NCBI RefSeq assembly: GCF_003573695.1
Contig: NC_039361.1
Location: 94,738,279 to 94,802,278, forward strand
Source of the DNA: Papaver somniferum
Taxonomy: Eukaryota > Streptophyta > Magnoliopsida > Ranunculales > Papaveraceae
Direction of reading: 5' to 3'
DNA length: 64,000 nt
The translations under genes and the position numbers were made by a program. Positions within the stretch are counted from its first letter, which is position 1; each line of letters begins with the position of its first letter. Below the pieces are notes generated by a model, which had not been told where the DNA came from, made no database searches, and was given only the letters and a program-made list of their open reading frames with translations. Shown here piece after piece: positions 11,250 to 21,659 of this stretch.

Positions 11250-11600
11250 CATTTTGTAGTCGTCAGTCTGGACGATCGCGTTCCCATTTTAATCTTAGTG
11301 TCTGAGCCTCTACTACGACATTTAGCCGTCTTGAAAATGTGGACTACAAAAAAATCCAATAGTCGCTCTATCATGAAGGACGATAAAACACTATAGTCGT
11401 TCGTTTATGAATGAACATAACATCCCTATAATCGGCTGACATTTCTTGACTACGGAAAGATTAAACAAGGAACAAAGATATTATTTTAACCAAAAACAAT
11501 TGTGGTCGTTTTGTTCTGGACGACCACGATCCATTTTTGTCTTCCTACTGTAGACGACAACCACCGCTATTGGTAGTTGATGTTTGAACGAAATAAAAAT
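11250..11600. repeat. GTCGT/ACGAC motif cluster, left subterminal
   Basis: About ten copies of gtcgt, acgac or tggacgay lie in 350 bp of otherwise AT-rich noncoding DNA, for example tagtcgtcagtctggacgat and ctggacgaccacga. The same motif clusters at the other end of the element (28950-29070). CG-containing words are otherwise rare nearby, so these look like selected protein-binding sites. Confidence 0.6.
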
Positions 11601-11974
11601 CGAAAAAGAGTATTGATCATTAACTCATTTCTTAAAAAATTTAATAGTATGTCAACAAAGTAAATAATCTGATTAGTCTAATAAATTTATGACGAACTAG
11701 AAAAATAGTTATAGAATTTTTTTGAAAGGAAACGTTATATTAAAAGAAGAGAACCAAATGCGTAAGAAAAAGCAGATCAGACCAATTCTCCACGTAAGAG
11801 AAGAGACTACTGTGAAGCCAAGAGTTGGCAGAAAATCACGCCCTATGCAGAAGTTAAATGAAACCCTGTATATCGAAGACTTCAGCGAAGCGCAGAGAAG
11901 AAAATGCTTGTCTCTGCCTGTAAAGCTTCAGAAGTACATTGTATGTAAACAACATCAATTGCAGGCGCCAAACT

Positions 11975-13033
11975 TTAATGAATAATGAGTGGTTTCTCAG
12001 GTTGTGGTTCTATGAAGTCCATCCTTTTTTTGAATATATTTACCTTTTCGTCATATTTCTTTGGCCAGACCTTGGCATCTTCATATGCATTTTGAACCCA
12101 CATGCTGCAAGGAGGTGGAATAGGAGCACCTAATTTTAACTTCATTGGAACAAAATGGTTCCCTCCCACAAAAGCCATCACTATAACTCTATGTTTCTTA
12201 CCTTTGATTGGCCCATGCCTCGAAGGGAAGAAGGTTGCACACATTTCTTTTGAAAGCCAAATAAGAACGCTGCGGAAAGTTTGTGCCGCTACAAGACCAT
12301 CTTCCTGCATTTTGAACCATCTACTAATGTCCATTTCTTCTCCATCTTCAAACCTCAATCTTTTGAGCATGCTGGCGCGTCTTTCCTCAGAGTAAAAGAC
12401 TTTCTCATAAAATGACATGTGATTAAAAACTTCTGCATGCATATTGTTACGAAAAGTATGGTAATTATCATAACAAGAAAGGCCTAGTTGGAAAGCAATA
12501 GTATGGAAACCACAATGACCATCTGAGCGAACAGGTCGAGTTCCTTCTATATAGAATTGCATAGTTTCTGGCATATGTGAAACATAATATGGATCAGGTA
12601 AAGTCCACTCTTCAATTCGAGGTTCACGCCACCTCTATAGTTGCCAATAATCTTCATCCATTTCGAGTTTATCTTCAGCAAAGAAGTCTTCTTATTCATC
12701 CGCTTCTTCATCTTCTGGATTTTCCTCTTCTTGATTGTTTCCTACTGATTCAACATCATAAATAGTTACATCTTTTTCTGGTTCCTCTCCCAAAAAATCC
12801 ACGGTAAAATCTATAATATTTCTGGGTTCATCAGTAGGTCTGACCTCATCTTTACTCAAAATCATGGAGTCATTCACCATATTGTCCACTACATTTTCAG
12901 CAACACCAAGCCCTTCAGTTCTGTTAAAACCATCCTCAATTACTGAAGATTCCGTCCTTGTCTTCTTTTCCCCCCAATATTCAATATATTTTTTTTGTAT
13001 ATTTCCTCTTTTGTTTTGTTCCTTAGGCTTCAC
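11975..13033 (-). pseudogene. OTU cysteine protease region of MULE protein
   Basis: One minus-strand frame runs from 'MKPKEQNKRGN' (13033) through an acidic linker into the OTU domain, interrupted by a TAA near 12692 and a TAG near 12635. After the stops, about 199 codons read cleanly. The catalytic Cys box is 'RSDGHCGFHTIAFQLG' (D-G-x-C) and the late His box is 'GGNHFVPMKL', so both key OTU residues survive. OTU enzymes cut ubiquitin chains. Plant MULE proteins that join transposase, SWIM finger and OTU are known and often misannotated as PKS-NRPS-like. Upstream it should join the transposase across an intron that now holds the LTR insertions. Pseudogene status rests on the two in-frame stops. 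Confidence 0.75.
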
Positions 13034-13092
13034 TCTTTCCTAGTTGTTCTTGGGTTTCAATGCTCCCATGTTCCACTTGAGGTATGGTGGAC

Positions 13093-15118
13093 TGATGAGT
13101 GCCAAATATTGTATATTTTTATCCCTTTTTGTTGGCATTTTAACTCATCTTTTATGCATTAATTCTACATTTTATCCCATATTCTGTATTTTCATTGTTT
13201 TCAAGAATAAATATTTTTATTAATTAATTTTGCATTTTTAGGTAATAAATAAAGTTCGGATGAGTCGCGGAGCGAAAAGAGCAGAAAAGTAGTGAAAAGC
13301 CGGGAGAAATTACGCAAGGAAGCCGCGAAGAATGGTGCGCACAACCTCATTTTCTACACACAAAAGCGCCTCCGTTCTCAGCCATCAGATCAGTTCTCAG
13401 AAGCATCCGATGGTCGCTCCTTCATAGAGCATCAAAATCTGAAGTCTCTGCCGAGCACCACAGCGCTGAAATTCCAAGCCTTCAGATTAGATGGTAGTTG
13501 AATCCAACGGTCGCTCCCTTGCTGTTCATCAACGTTTGATATCTCCGCCTTACACTATAACACCTAACCCCATCTAGAGCCGTTAACTTCGTTGTATAAA
13601 AAATCCAGCGGTCGCTACAAGCTTCACTTCATCTCACCGTCAGATTAATCTTTCATCTCCCTATCCCACGGCTCAGCGTCGCAGATCATCAAACTCGATA
13701 CACTCGCCTCACACCCTAGCGACCGAGCACCTACACCTCAAACAAACGCACCCTTCCCTTTCTCCATCGAACCATCTCCTCCATCAACCCCCTCTGCAGA
13801 ACCACCATACTCTGTACCACCACCATGTCCGTCTCCATCACCACCACCTCACCCCAAATCACTCCACTATTTTCTCCCCAAATCACTCTACCTATACCCA
13901 TCATCACTATCACGTTTTACATCAACTAATCTCCTCAATTTCTCATCTCTGCCGACTGAAACCCTAGGTGAGAAATTGAAGATATAAGTTGATGTTAGAG
14001 CAGCAATTGGAGCGGGAGATGACTCAGGAAGAGAAATAGAAGGATGGGTCGACGAGATGGAGCGAGAATTTCATCAACAGTAGGTAATTGGCAAAACCTA
14101 ATTTTACTGACTTTGGGGAAAATTGGGGGAAAACCTAATTTTGTGTAATGGGTATAAATTGGTGTTGGGGGAAGCATTAGAGAGACACTATTTACCTCTC
14201 TGGACTAGCCAGTAGAGAATTTGCTAAAATTTTATGAACTTCAAATTTCAGTGTTTTTCTCAGTTAACAGTTGCAAGTTGCTTATGTGTTGAGTTATCTG
14301 ATATGTTGCTAGTTATGTATGAATTATCTATGTTAGTGTATGTATGTTGCCACTTCATGGTTAGCATGAGCTAATCAGCCTCAGGCCAAGGCTCAGTGAA
14401 GCCTTGTGCACTGTCAAGTGTGAATGAGCTAGGATAGTTACTTCCTGTTGCTATGCTTTGATTGTGCAATTGAGAGAGGCCAATGCTCATAGAGCCTGTG
14501 ATTGGCTGTACTGTCAAAAGACAGCCAATGCTAGGGGTAGACTAGTGAGCAAGTTGGTGTTCTTTCATTTCTAGTTGTATGCTTAGGATTGAACATAACC
14601 TAGACCATGTCACTTGATTAGGACACAAGGTGGATCATATGCTTTGGCTTACCCACCACTTCTCTTTCAGTCAATCTTAATTTCAGTCACTTTTTCAAGT
14701 CCTGTGTGTTTGCATTTCAGCTATATTTTCTTGCTTTTTATGTTCCTGCATCTTGTAGCTACTGTGCACTGAAGTCAGTGCACAATCCTGCCTCTTGCCC
14801 TTGGCTGCCAAGCCTTGGTTGTTTGTTGCTTTTCTTAACTGCTTCTTTATTGCTTTACCCTGCACTTTTGGTTCTTTGCTTAACTTTCCAAGCCTTGGTT
14901 ATTGTCTGTTTTTCTTTACTTACCTTGCATTCTTGTTTGTATGCCTGAAACCTTGGTTGCCTTTAGCTCACTGCCATAGTGCATTGCCACTCTTGTTAGC
15001 CTAGGAAAACTTCTCATATGCTCCTCTCCCTGTGGACAAACCCTTACTCACCCTTTTATTACAAATATTGACCTTGTATACTTGCAAGTGTTTTGTGTGC
15101 ATCTTAGAATCCACACCA
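13093..15118 (+). repeat. 5' LTR of Athila-like element
   Basis: 2,026 bp, TGATGAG...CACACCA. It matches 21660-23663 throughout; the differences are mostly 1-4-bp indels, with the 3' copy usually the shorter. A TATA box lies at 14153. Leu-, Pro- and Gln-rich frames inside are not genes. Confidence 0.9.
14153..14160 (+). promoter_or_regulatory. TATA box of 5' LTR
   Basis: tataaatt about 1.06 kb into the LTR, repeated at 22714 in the 3' LTR, is the likely core promoter of the element. Confidence 0.45.
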
Positions 15119-15145
15119 AGTTTTTGGCGCCGCTGCCGGGGAGCT
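15119..15145 (+). other. primer binding site
   Basis: Directly after the LTR comes ttttggcgccgctgccgggg, the usual Athila-type tRNA primer site. It defines the LTR end and the plus orientation. Confidence 0.8.
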
Positions 15146-16061
15146 GGCTGCCATATTTTTGAAGTTTTCATAGCTGTTGTGGCCTTGTTGTGCTTGCATA
15201 GTTGTGTGTGTTCATTGCTATCTTGTTCACTTGCTAACTGCTGCTGGAGCTGTGCATTATTTGTTGTTGCTGCCAAGCCTGCTGCTGCTGTTGCTGCTGC
15301 TGTTGCTTCTGATCCAACTTGCTGCCAACTTGCTGCCAACTGATGCTGCCAGGCCTGCTGCCAACCTCTTCTGCTGGGCTTGTGCAACAATCTCTGAACT
15401 GGGCTTGAACCAACTGAGCTGGGCTCAGTAACCTCAACTTCTGCTGGGCTTGCAACTTCTGTTCTTGGGCTTGCAACTTCAGCTGGGCTCCGTTGCTGCT
15501 GCTGCTGGGCCCTGCTACACTTGCTGCTGCTGGGCTTGGACGTGAGCTGCTTAGGACGATCCTAAAGCCCAACTGGGCCTTGCAACTAAAAGGGGACCAA
15601 AAGCCTATTTTTGGGCTTCCCTCCAAAAAAACAAGTAAGCCTAACCCATGAGTTAACCCACTTGGGCCTCATTTAAATTCAAATTTGGGCTTGTAATAAT
15701 TTATTTAATTATTTATTTTGGGATTGTAATAATTTTTATTTTCTTTTTCTTTTTTTTTATTTGGGATTGTAATAATTTTTTATTTTCTTTTTTGTTTTTC
15801 TTTATTTTTCTTTTATTTTTCTTTTTTCTTTTATGGGTTTGTTTAAATTATTATTATTGTTTTTATTTTCTTTTATGAGTTGTGATAATTTATGATAGGT
15901 TTAGTTCAAAAATTTTCAAAAACCCAAAATTTTTAAACCAAAAACAAAACCCCTTCTTTAAACCAAAACCCATTCAAAAACCAAATCTTCATAACCCTTG
16001 TGCCAAATTGTTTCCGATTGCTCTGTCTGACCAACATGTTAGTTAAGGTACCTACTAGGAC
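15146..16061 (+). other. retroelement leader, low complexity
   Basis: The untranslated leader is rich in ctgctg/tgctgctgggc triplets (15230-15540), then T-rich runs with repeated 'tttgggattgtaataattt' (15690-15790). Similar cag/ctg triplets occur in the inverted solo LTR near 24.3 kb. No gene. Confidence 0.6.
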
Positions 16062-17885
16062 ATGATTGTGACCTACAGAGACCAGACAAACAGACTTGTT
16101 AGAATTAACCCAGACGAACCTATCGAAATTCTAAGTTCTGAGGGAGACAGTCCAGATCAACCAGAAACAATGGGAGAACCACGTACTCTCAAGGATTATA
16201 TGTACCCAACTAGAGCCAGTCAACCTTCTTGTATTTTGCTGCCCGAGGCTAATGGCCATTATGAGCTGAAATCTAGCACAATACAGATGCTTCCTATTTT
16301 TAGAGGTGTTGAGAATGAAAACCCGTACCACCACGTGAGAGAATTCGAGGAAATTTGTGGAACTCTGCGTTTCACTCAAATGACCGACGAAACCCTGAAG
16401 TTAAGGCTTTTTCCTTTCTCCCTGAAAGATAAGGCAAAGGCCTGGCTCTATGCTTTACAGCCTCAATCCATCATGACATGGGATGACCTCACAAAGGATT
16501 TTTTCAAAAAGTTTTTCCCGAACCACAAGACTGCGACAATTCGTCAAAGTCTGAATAGCTTTGTGCAATTAGAAGGTGAGACCTTAGCTAGATACCTGGA
16601 GAGATTCAATGAATTATTGCTCCAATGTCCCCATCATGGTTTTGAAAAATGGAGACTTGTGCAAATTTTGTATGAAGGTCTAGATGTGTCCACCCGAACA
16701 ACGGTTGAGTCGATGTGTAATGGTCTATTCGTAGATAAAACTGCTGACGCGTCTTGGGACTTCTTGATTGAAGTAGCTGAAAAGACGCAACAGTGGGAAT
16801 CCATCCGTGAAACCAGAAAGACTACATCCGAAGCAAAGGCTTTTAGGATTGAAGCGGATTTTGAGGGTAGCAAACATGGCATCAATAGTTAGGAGATTAG
16901 AAGAGTTAGAACTACATAAAAATTCAAAACCTTCCACCACTACTCTCCGAGAACATGTCGCTTCATCTGTTTGTGCTGCTTGTAACGACCCCAACCATCA
17001 ATTCCAAAATTGTCCAGATTTGCTTGCAATCCAGGAGTCTAGGCTTGAACAGGCACATGCCATGTTTCAAAACCAGAGCATAACCCTTATTCACAGACCT
17101 ACAATCCAGGATGGAGAAACCACCCTAACTTTTCATGGTCAAAAGGACCCACTCAAGGAGGACCATCTCAACCCAATCAGAGCTATCAAATCAGAGCTAC
17201 AAACAATCAGGGATATCAGAACAATCAAGGTTATCAACACCCGAGAAACCCTCAACAACAATCAAACTCTCAACAACAATCATATCCTCAACACAATACC
17301 GACAAGAGATTGTCCACCTTAGAGGAAATGTTCCAGAGTTTGATGCAAAGTCAGAAAAATCTAGATCAAAAGATGGATCAAATATGTGAGAGAGAAAAGG
17401 GTAAACTTCCGAGCCAACCCCAACAAAATCCAAAGAGGATATTTCAAACAGGCACAACATCCTGCACTGAAACCTCACCTGATCAAATCCATGCCATTAC
17501 CACCCTCCGAAGTGGTAAAGTCATCGAGAACAACGTGGGCGAACCTAATGAATCTGATACAAATCCACGTGTCTCCACAACCCCAGAAAACCAAAGAATC
17601 TGAGCAAGTTGGAAAATCTGACAATTCTACTGCTGTGAATGTCCCTTTGCCAACTCATCTTCCTGTTGCTCCATTTCCTCAAAGATTGATCTATCAACAG
17701 AAAAGTACCCATTACAATGAGATGTTAGATCTGTTCAAGAGAGTCAACATCAACATTCCTTTTCTTGAAGCAATCAAGCAAATCCCTGCTTATGCCAAAT
17801 TCCTCAAAGACTTGTGTACTCAAAAGCGCAAGCTCAATGTGCAAAAACGTGCTTTCTTAGCTGAGCAGGTAGTTCCATCATTCTG
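16062..17885 (+). pseudogene. gag polyprotein of Athila-like element
   Basis: ATG at 16062 opens 276 codons of retrotransposon gag: 'PIFRGVENENPYHHVREFEE', 'LRLFPFSLKDKAKAWLYALQ', 'FFKKFFPNHKTA' and 'RYLERFNELLLQCPHHG', the capsid core of Athila/Tat gags. A frameshift near 16880 moves the reading to the frame starting 'MASIVRRLEELELHKN', which holds one zinc knuckle 'CAACNDPNHQFQNC' (C-x2-C-x4-H-x4-C). Further shifts near 17320 and 17600 lead into 'LIYQQKSTHYNEMLDLFKRV'. Gag would form the particle and bind RNA. With at least three shifts this copy cannot make it. Confidence 0.85.
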
Positions 17886-17889
17886 AACA

Positions 17890-18842
17890 AAACTCCACCC
17901 AAGTTTAGGGATCCAGGATGTCCAACAATTTCTTGCACTATAGGAGAACACACGGTCAATAAAGCGTTATTAGACCTAGGTGCAAGTGTTAACCTACTGC
18001 CATATTCTGTTTATGAGCAGTTAGGTCTTGGGGAGTTGAAACCAACATCTATCACTCTACAACTGGCAGACCGATCTGTCAAGATTCCTCGTGGAGTGGT
18101 GGAAGATGTTTTGATCAAGGTTGACAAATTCTATTTTCCCGTAGACTTCATTGTCTTAGACACTCAACCTGTACAAAACCCAGACTGTCACATTCCTGTC
18201 ATCTTAGGACGTCCTTTCTTGGCTACGTCCAACGCGATCATCAACTGTCGGAATGGAGTGTTGAAACTGTCTTTTGGTAACATGACGGTAGAAGAATGTG
18301 TGTTCGATATTAGTCAACAACCTGTGAATCTTGATGATGATGATGTGCATGAAGTTAATATGATTGAAGGATTAATGCAAGATTCGTTGACTAACATTCT
18401 ATCCGTCGACCCCTTTCAAGCATGTATGGAGAACTTTAACCCTGATTTCTATGATGATGCATACTGTAGTGACGTCCTATCTCTGCTCGAATCTGTACCT
18501 CAAATGGACATCACTGAAAGGAAATATGAAGTGGAACCACCCCTATTCTCTGATTCCAAGCTTATTCCATCCATTGTTGAGCCACCCAAGCTTGAATTGA
18601 AAACATTGCCTAGTACGTTGAAGTACGCATTCCTAGGTTCTTCTGATACTTTACCTGTCATTATTTCATCATGTTTAGACACGGAACAGGAAAGTAAGCT
18701 TTTAGAAGTACTTAAGGAACACAAAGAGGCCTTAGGATGGACCATCTCAGATCTCAAAGGAATTAGTCCCACCATTTGCATGCACCACATTAACCTTGAA
18801 GAGAATGCCAAACCATCGAGGGAAATGCAAAGGAGACTTAAC
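17890..18842 (+). pseudogene. retroviral-type aspartic protease of Athila-like element
   Basis: The active site reads 'LLDLGASVNLLPYSVYEQLG' (the D-[ST/L]-G-A-S type typical of Athila), and 'VILGRPFLATSNAIINCRNG' is the C-terminal ILGRPFL box. An acidic spacer to RT follows. The ATG at 18036 lies after the active site, so the true start is upstream in gag-pol, and the frame from about 17890 is open across the active site. It ends at a frameshift/stop near 18843-18851. Confidence 0.85.
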
Positions 18843-20085
18843 CTAACATGAGAGATGTAGTCAAAGGAGAATCCTGAAACTACTTGATGCGGGTATCATA
18901 TACCCAATTCCCGATAGCAAATGGGTTAGTCCCATTCAAGTTGTGCCTAAGAAGTCAGGCATTACTGTTGTTCAGAACGACAAGAATGAATTAGTCCCTA
19001 CTCGTACAATCACAGGATGGCGAGTATGCATCGACTACAGGAAGTTGAACACAGTAACAAGGAAGGATCACTTCCCGCTCCCTTTCATTGACCAAATGCT
19101 AGAACGTGTGTCTGGACACAGTCACTACTGTTTTCTAGATGGCTTTTCCGGTTATAACCCCATTTTGATTGTGGAGATTTTTGATGTTTGGGGGATAGAC
19201 TTCATGGGTCCATTTCCCATGTCTGACAGCAAGTTGTACATCCTAGTCGCAGTTGATTACGTTTCTAAGTGGGTAGAAGCCATAGCAACCAGAACAAATG
19301 ACCACAAGGTGGTACTTTCATTTCTAAAGGAGAACATATTTTCACGTTTTGGTACCCCTAGAGCTATCATCAGTGACGGCGGTTCACATTTTCGTAACAA
19401 GTACTTTGAGTCTTTAGTACGCAAGTATGGCATAACTCACAAGGTTGCTACTCCGTACCACCCTCAGACTAGTGGACAAGTGGAAGTGTCTAATAGGGAA
19501 ATTAAGCACATTCTGGAGAAGACGGTCAACCCGTCCAGGAAAGATTGGTCATTGAGATTGAATGATGCTTTATGGGCCTACAGAACAGCTTATAAGACAC
19601 CAATTGGCATGTCCCCCTATCGTCTAGTGTATGGAAAGCCGTGCCATCTACCTGTGGAATTAGAACATCGTGCCTACTGGGCAATCAAAGAGCTGAACTT
19701 TTCTCTGGACGAAGCTGGAATTCAACGGAAACTTCAACTCAACGAGTTGGAAGAATTGAGAAATGAGGCTTATGACAGTGCCAAGCTGTACAAGCAGAAG
19801 ATGAAGATATTTCATGACAAGCGTATTCTGCGCAAATCCTTCACTCCTGGTCAGAAAGTCTTGCTGTATGACTCCCGATTACATCTTTTTCCAGGAAAAC
19901 TGCGTTCCAGATGGAAGGGTCCGTACCTAGTACGCACAGTTTTTCCTCATGGAGCTGTAGAGTTGGAGGATGTCTCCAACAAGAACGTTTTCAAAGTCAA
20001 CGGGCAGAGATTAAAGCCATTCCTTGAGCCATTTCCACCCGACATTGAAACAACCGACCTGGAGGACCCAGTCTATGTGGACTAA
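18843..20085 (+). pseudogene. RT N-terminus fused in frame to integrase (internal deletion)
   Basis: Reading starts with the first RT blocks '[20 protein letters not shown]', '[20 protein letters not shown]' and '[12 protein letters not shown]'. At about 19157 it passes without a break into integrase ('[10 protein letters not shown]'). The rest of RT including YxDD, all of RNase H and the integrase zinc finger are missing. The integrase catalytic core is complete: D in WGIDFMG, D in '[14 protein letters not shown]', E in '[16 protein letters not shown]'; the GPY/F region '[19 protein letters not shown]' follows. Frame is open for 380 codons from 18943. Without RT the copy cannot replicate; integrase might in principle fold. 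Confidence 0.9.
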
Positions 20086-20378
20086 ACTGGTCCACTCTTT
20101 CCCTAAATAACCAAAAAGTTTTCCAAATGTTTCCCTAAAAACCAAAATTTTTCGTTTTCCCATCAAAACCAAATTTTCTTGTAGATAATGTGTTAGTTAA
20201 ATTTCCTTTTGTATATATTTTGTGCTCATCCATTGTGACTGCTAATATGATGGATTTTTGCCTTGAAATAACGGAGTTTTAATCGAGCTACCACCGTACA
20301 ATCGGGTATTCTCTCTCCTTTTACTCTACTCAGCATGTTCCTCTTCATATATTGTTTTATAATTCTTTCCATGTTTTG

Positions 20379-20416
20379 AAACATTGAGGACAATGTTTAG
20401 TTTAGGTTTGGGGGTA
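20379..20416 (+). other. internal polypurine-like motif
   Basis: acattgaggacaatgtttag followed by gtttgggggta about 300 bp after the integrase stop. The same block occurs at 44048-44083 and, on the other strand, at 50823-50870. Confidence 0.6.
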
Positions 20417-20920
20417 TAGAGTAGATACCATGATAATTTGCCATAATTGAAAACGAACTCCTTCTTCTTTTTGAAAAAAATTGAAAAATTCCAAAAAAAT
20501 TGAAAAATCAAAATTGAAAAAAATTAAAAAATGAAAAATCATAAAAATGGAGCTCATTTACCTGAAATGTTGACTCTTGTGCAAATATGTATTTTTATTA
20601 GGAGTCTTAGTCTAGATATTTAGGCACCCTGATTCTAGCACAATTCACATAGTGATAAGAAATTTGCACGCGCACGATCTACCAATACATGTATGGCCTC
20701 GATCTTCAAGGTGTTGGATAGGAAGTTACGATTGCCAATCACTTTAGAATACTGAACGAAACTGGACTAGCTTGTTCTTTGGTTGGTTGGGATAGAAGAT
20801 GGAGGTTACATTAAGAAAGACAACCATCGAATTTAACTGGGTGCATCAAAAAGGGCTACCTCTTGCAAAGTGTCATGTAATTTTTGTTTCCTTTTGTATA
20901 TGTATCAAAAGTGTTTCCTT

Positions 20921-20921
<1 letters not shown>

Positions 20922-20963
<42 letters not shown>

Positions 20964-20976
20964 TGTATATATTCAG

Positions 20977-21017
<41 letters not shown>
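20922..21017. repeat. two poly(A) tracts
   Basis: About 40 A at 20922-20961 and 41 A at 20977-21017, followed by A-rich DNA to 21040, in the 3' untranslated region. Lys-rich frames here are artefacts. Tract lengths may be inaccurate. Confidence 0.9.
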
Positions 21018-21018
<1 letters not shown>

Positions 21019-21554
21019 AAAAAAAAAAAAAAACAAAAAATCAAGTATTTATCAATTCCATCATCTCTTGTTCCAAAAATAAAAAGAGATTTCAATGTAA
21101 ATAAGAGTCATGTAAATAGTCATCTTTTGTTGTTTTTGTAATAAGCAAGGAGGGTGTATGCCATTGATGTACAACGCGAGTAATTGTGAAATACCTCCAA
21201 CTCATTCACAATTCTCGTAAAGTCCGGACAGCTAGCTAGATTTCGACCTCAGTTCTTAGCCTGAGAAACTATCTCTTGGTGATTAGTAGTCATGACTTCA
21301 GATCTTTCTTTACACATGTGTAGATACACTTTACACTCTTATCACATGTCCTTATTTTTATCAGTGCTAGGATTGTGCCTTCGATAGCTAGATTGACATC
21401 TCCATTTTGCTGTGAGCTAAACTGTTTTGCACATGTCACGTTTGATGGAATATGAGCTTATATTTTGACCTAGAACTTTGTAGGTACGTTCTAAGCAAAC
21501 CTTCACGAGACTTCAACTCGTCCACTAGGGACACTTAGTGGTTTAAAAGGCTTA

Positions 21555-21573
21555 GTGCATACGCTAAATGCAT
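21555..21573 (+). other. conserved hairpin of Athila-like 3' region
   Basis: gtgcat-acgcta-aatgca can pair as a 5-6-bp stem. The same hairpin with paired changes occurs at 45034-45054 and, on the minus strand, at 35474-35492. Confidence 0.5.
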
Positions 21574-21645
21574 TCGAGAGACCAGCGACAGTGGTATAGT
21601 TAGGATTTCCTTAGTTTTGTTTTACTTGAGGACAAGTAAAATTCA

Positions 21646-21659
21646 GGTTTGGGGGTATT
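21646..21659 (+). other. 3' polypurine tract
   Basis: ggtttgggggtatt directly before the 3' LTR, the plus-strand primer site. It resembles the tract before 45152 and, on the minus strand, the one at 49686-49699. Confidence 0.75.

Noticed and set aside
11722..11985. Plus-strand frame of 87 codons, basic
   Set aside because: It lies in the 3' region of the minus-strand MULE gene, overlaps its end, and shows no known domain. It might be real but nothing supports it.
15119..15145. tRNA-like sequence (also at 53389 and 60101)
   Set aside because: These are primer binding sites beside LTRs, only complementary to tRNA 3' ends, with no cloverleaf.
14706..15626. Several Leu-, Ala- and Gln-rich frames on both strands
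   Set aside because: They lie in the LTR and leader, the LTR ones occur again in the second LTR, and open frames come from ctg/cag triplets.
20799..21141. Lys-rich frames
   Set aside because: Translations of poly(A) tracts in a 3' untranslated region.
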